From Myxococcales bacterium (GTDB lineage: Bacteria; Myxococcota; Polyangia; Nannocystales; Nannocystaceae), in assembly GCA_016793465.1 (NCBI GenBank), contig JAEUJW010000075.1, positions 186,001 through 250,000 of the forward strand: 64,000 nt of DNA. The letters run 5' to 3'. Positions 63,026 to 64,000 of this stretch are shown piece by piece. The notes beneath the pieces were generated by a model that saw only the letters and a program-made list of their open reading frames with translations, was not told the DNA's origin and did no database searches. A program made the position numbers and the translations under genes. Numbering within the stretch: position 1 is the first letter of the stretch; each line of letters starts with the position of its first letter.

Positions 63026-64000
63026 TCAACGCCGGAGCGCCCGCACCACCGCCACGAGCGCCCCCGCCCCGACGCCCCCGACGACCACAAACCCGAGCGC
63101 CGGCCCCCAGACCCCGACGCGCGCCAGCTTGATCGCCCCGACGCTGAGCATGTCGACCGGCTGCCCCGCGAACCCGACGACGGGGCTCGCCGAGGGCGAC
63201 CAGTGCGACGCCGCGATGTAGCCCGACCCGTCCATGCGCATCATCAGGCGCGCCATCCACTCGAAGATCGAGTGCACCCCGAACCACCCCGACAGCCCGA
63301 CCGCCAGCCCCACACCGATCCACCAGCACACCCGCCGCCAGCGCGCCCACCCCGGCACCACGTCCTCGAGCGCCGCCGCGAACCCCAGCATCGCCAGCGG
63401 GATCACCGGCACCAGGTGCCGCGCCCCCAGCCCCCACCCGCCGTACCAGTCGCTGCGCGTCGAGATCACCAGCCACCGCAGCAGCATCGTGCCCACCGCG
63501 AACCACCACACCACCGCCCCTCTGCGGCGCAGCGCCGCCCACCCGAGCAGCCCCAGCGCCGCCGCCGGCGAGTACAGCCAGAAGCTGCGCCCCGGCCCCA
63601 CGAGCAGCCCGGCGAGCCCCTCCCACGGCCACACGAACCAGCTGTAGTGGCCGAACCGCCCGGTCTCGAGCGGGTCGCCGAACCGCCACCACTGCCCGAG
63701 CAGCAGCAGCCCCGCCGCGAGCGCCAGCAGCCCCGCCGCGCCGATCCACCCGCGCCGGTCGCCGCGCCCGTACGCCAGCGCCAGCCCGATCGCACACGGC
63801 AACAGCGTCACGTTCAGCGCGTGCACGTGCAGCGAGAACCCGACGATCGCCCCCGCCAACCACAGCCACCGCGACCCCGCCCCGCGCCAGCGCGTCACGC
63901 AGTACGCCGCCGCCACCACGCACAGCCCGCTGAGCGGCTCGGACAGCATGGTGCGGCTGTACGCCCACGCCGACGTCGCCAGCGCGAACGCCCCCGCGGT
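63026..64000 (-). CDS. Polytopic membrane protein, glycosyltransferase (PMT/ArnT-like) family, C-terminal part
   Basis: The minus-strand frame is open from base 64000 to the stop at 63026 (324 residues visible). It begins ATSAWAYSRTMLSEPLSGL, the W.Y...-SEPL motif common in dolichol/undecaprenyl-phosphate-sugar glycosyltransferases. Seven to eight hydrophobic helices follow (AIVGFSLHVHALNVTLLPC, AAGLLLLGQWWRFGDP, LGARHLVPVIPLAMLGFAAAL). The internal ATG at 63949 is not the true start. Catalytic N-terminal acidic residues lie outside the window. Membrane glycosylation is inferred from the family. Confidence 0.7.
   Translation of the reverse strand, partial: TAGAFALATSAWAYSRTMLSEPLSGLCVVAAAYCVTRWRGAGSRWLWLAGAIVGFSLHVHALNVTLLPCAIGLALAYGRGDRRGWIGAAGLLALAAGLLLLGQWWRFGDPLETGRFGHYSWFVWPWEGLAGLLVGPGRSFWLYSPAAALGLLGWAALRRRGAVVWWFAVGTMLLRWLVISTRSDWYGGWGLGARHLVPVIPLAMLGFAAALEDVVPGWARWRRVCWWIGVGLAVGLSGWFGVHSIFEWMARLMMRMDGSGYIAASHWSPSASPVVGFAGQPVDMLSVGAIKLARVGVWGPALGFVVVGGVGAGALVAVVRALRR

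Noticed and set aside
62343..63221. A 292-codon plus-strand frame through the tRNA-like elements and the end of the glycosyltransferase gene
   Set aside because: Low-complexity Arg/Ala/Ser composition, no domain, and it overlaps structured elements and a clear membrane protein gene.

Overview
The window is very GC-rich (about 70% or more, with nearly all third codon positions G or C). It reads like a Myxococcota chromosome, most likely Nannocystaceae (the Nannocystis/Plesiocystis group). The reasons are the many secreted lipoproteins with Thr/Asp/Gly-rich linkers after the lipid-attachment Cys, Myxo-type disulfide repeats with DUF1554 domains, two DUF1592-DUF1552 gene pairs, a large Ser/Thr kinase with an FHA regulator, and STAS, V4R and hybrid histidine-kinase signalling proteins. 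The lineage is an inference from gene content. No rRNA or replication gene was found to anchor it.

Layout. 1-3.4 kb: the N-terminal part of an unknown minus-strand gene, an AAA-ATPase-like/PD-(D/E)XK protein, and a beta-propeller lipoprotein. 3.4-6.7 kb: an orphan MbtH-like protein, a small unknown gene, and proB-proA (proline synthesis) separated by an unusually AT-rich leader. 6.7-13 kb: small membrane protein and lipoprotein genes; a minus-strand operon of V4R protein, small protein and hybrid histidine kinase with 4-nt overlaps; a methanethiol oxidase (SBP56) gene coupled to a His-rich membrane protein. 13-23 kb: the first DUF1592-DUF1552 pair, several lipoproteins, a TerB protein, a methyltransferase-like membrane protein and a phosphotransferase/P-loop kinase fusion. 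23.4-26.8 kb: module 1 (lipoprotein, beta-barrel-like surface protein, ECF sigma factor, membrane anti-sigma-like protein). 27-32.4 kb: a TetR-controlled TolC/FtsX-type permease/ATPase/HlyD export operon interrupted by a repetitive ORF. 32.7-41.2 kb: RsbR-like STAS protein, an SDR, a His-Met-Thr tRNA cluster, truncated hemoglobin, OmpA-like lipoprotein and an extradiol dioxygenase-like protein. 40.3-45 kb: kinase, small lipoprotein and FHA-winged-helix operon, plus a frameshifted lipoprotein. 45-50 kb: RlmI-like methyltransferase, WD40 protein, OLD-like ATPase and DUF4240 protein, with two tandem-repeat tracts. 50-53.2 kb: module 2, paralogous to module 1, in which sigma factor and anti-sigma are one polypeptide. 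53.3-64 kb: metallophosphoesterase, proS, two tandem DUF1554 lipoproteins, the second DUF1592-DUF1552 pair, three tandem tRNA-like elements and a truncated polytopic glycosyltransferase-like gene.

The two strongest unexplained signals are (i) three 68-nt tRNA-like elements at 62.2-62.5 kb, which share a Trp-type CCA anticodon position, a shrunken D arm and compensatory stem changes, and (ii) the duplicated ECF module, whose second copy fuses sigma factor, transmembrane segment and TPR-like anti-sigma C-terminus. Two window-wide patterns also stand out. A TAnnnT hexamer often lies 6-9 nt before the start codon, which suggests widespread leaderless transcription. Short AT-rich codon pockets (for example TTTAAT, CTTAAA, ATTAAA) punctuate otherwise saturated GC3 genes. 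Two genes carry single-nucleotide frameshifts that could be real or assembly errors.
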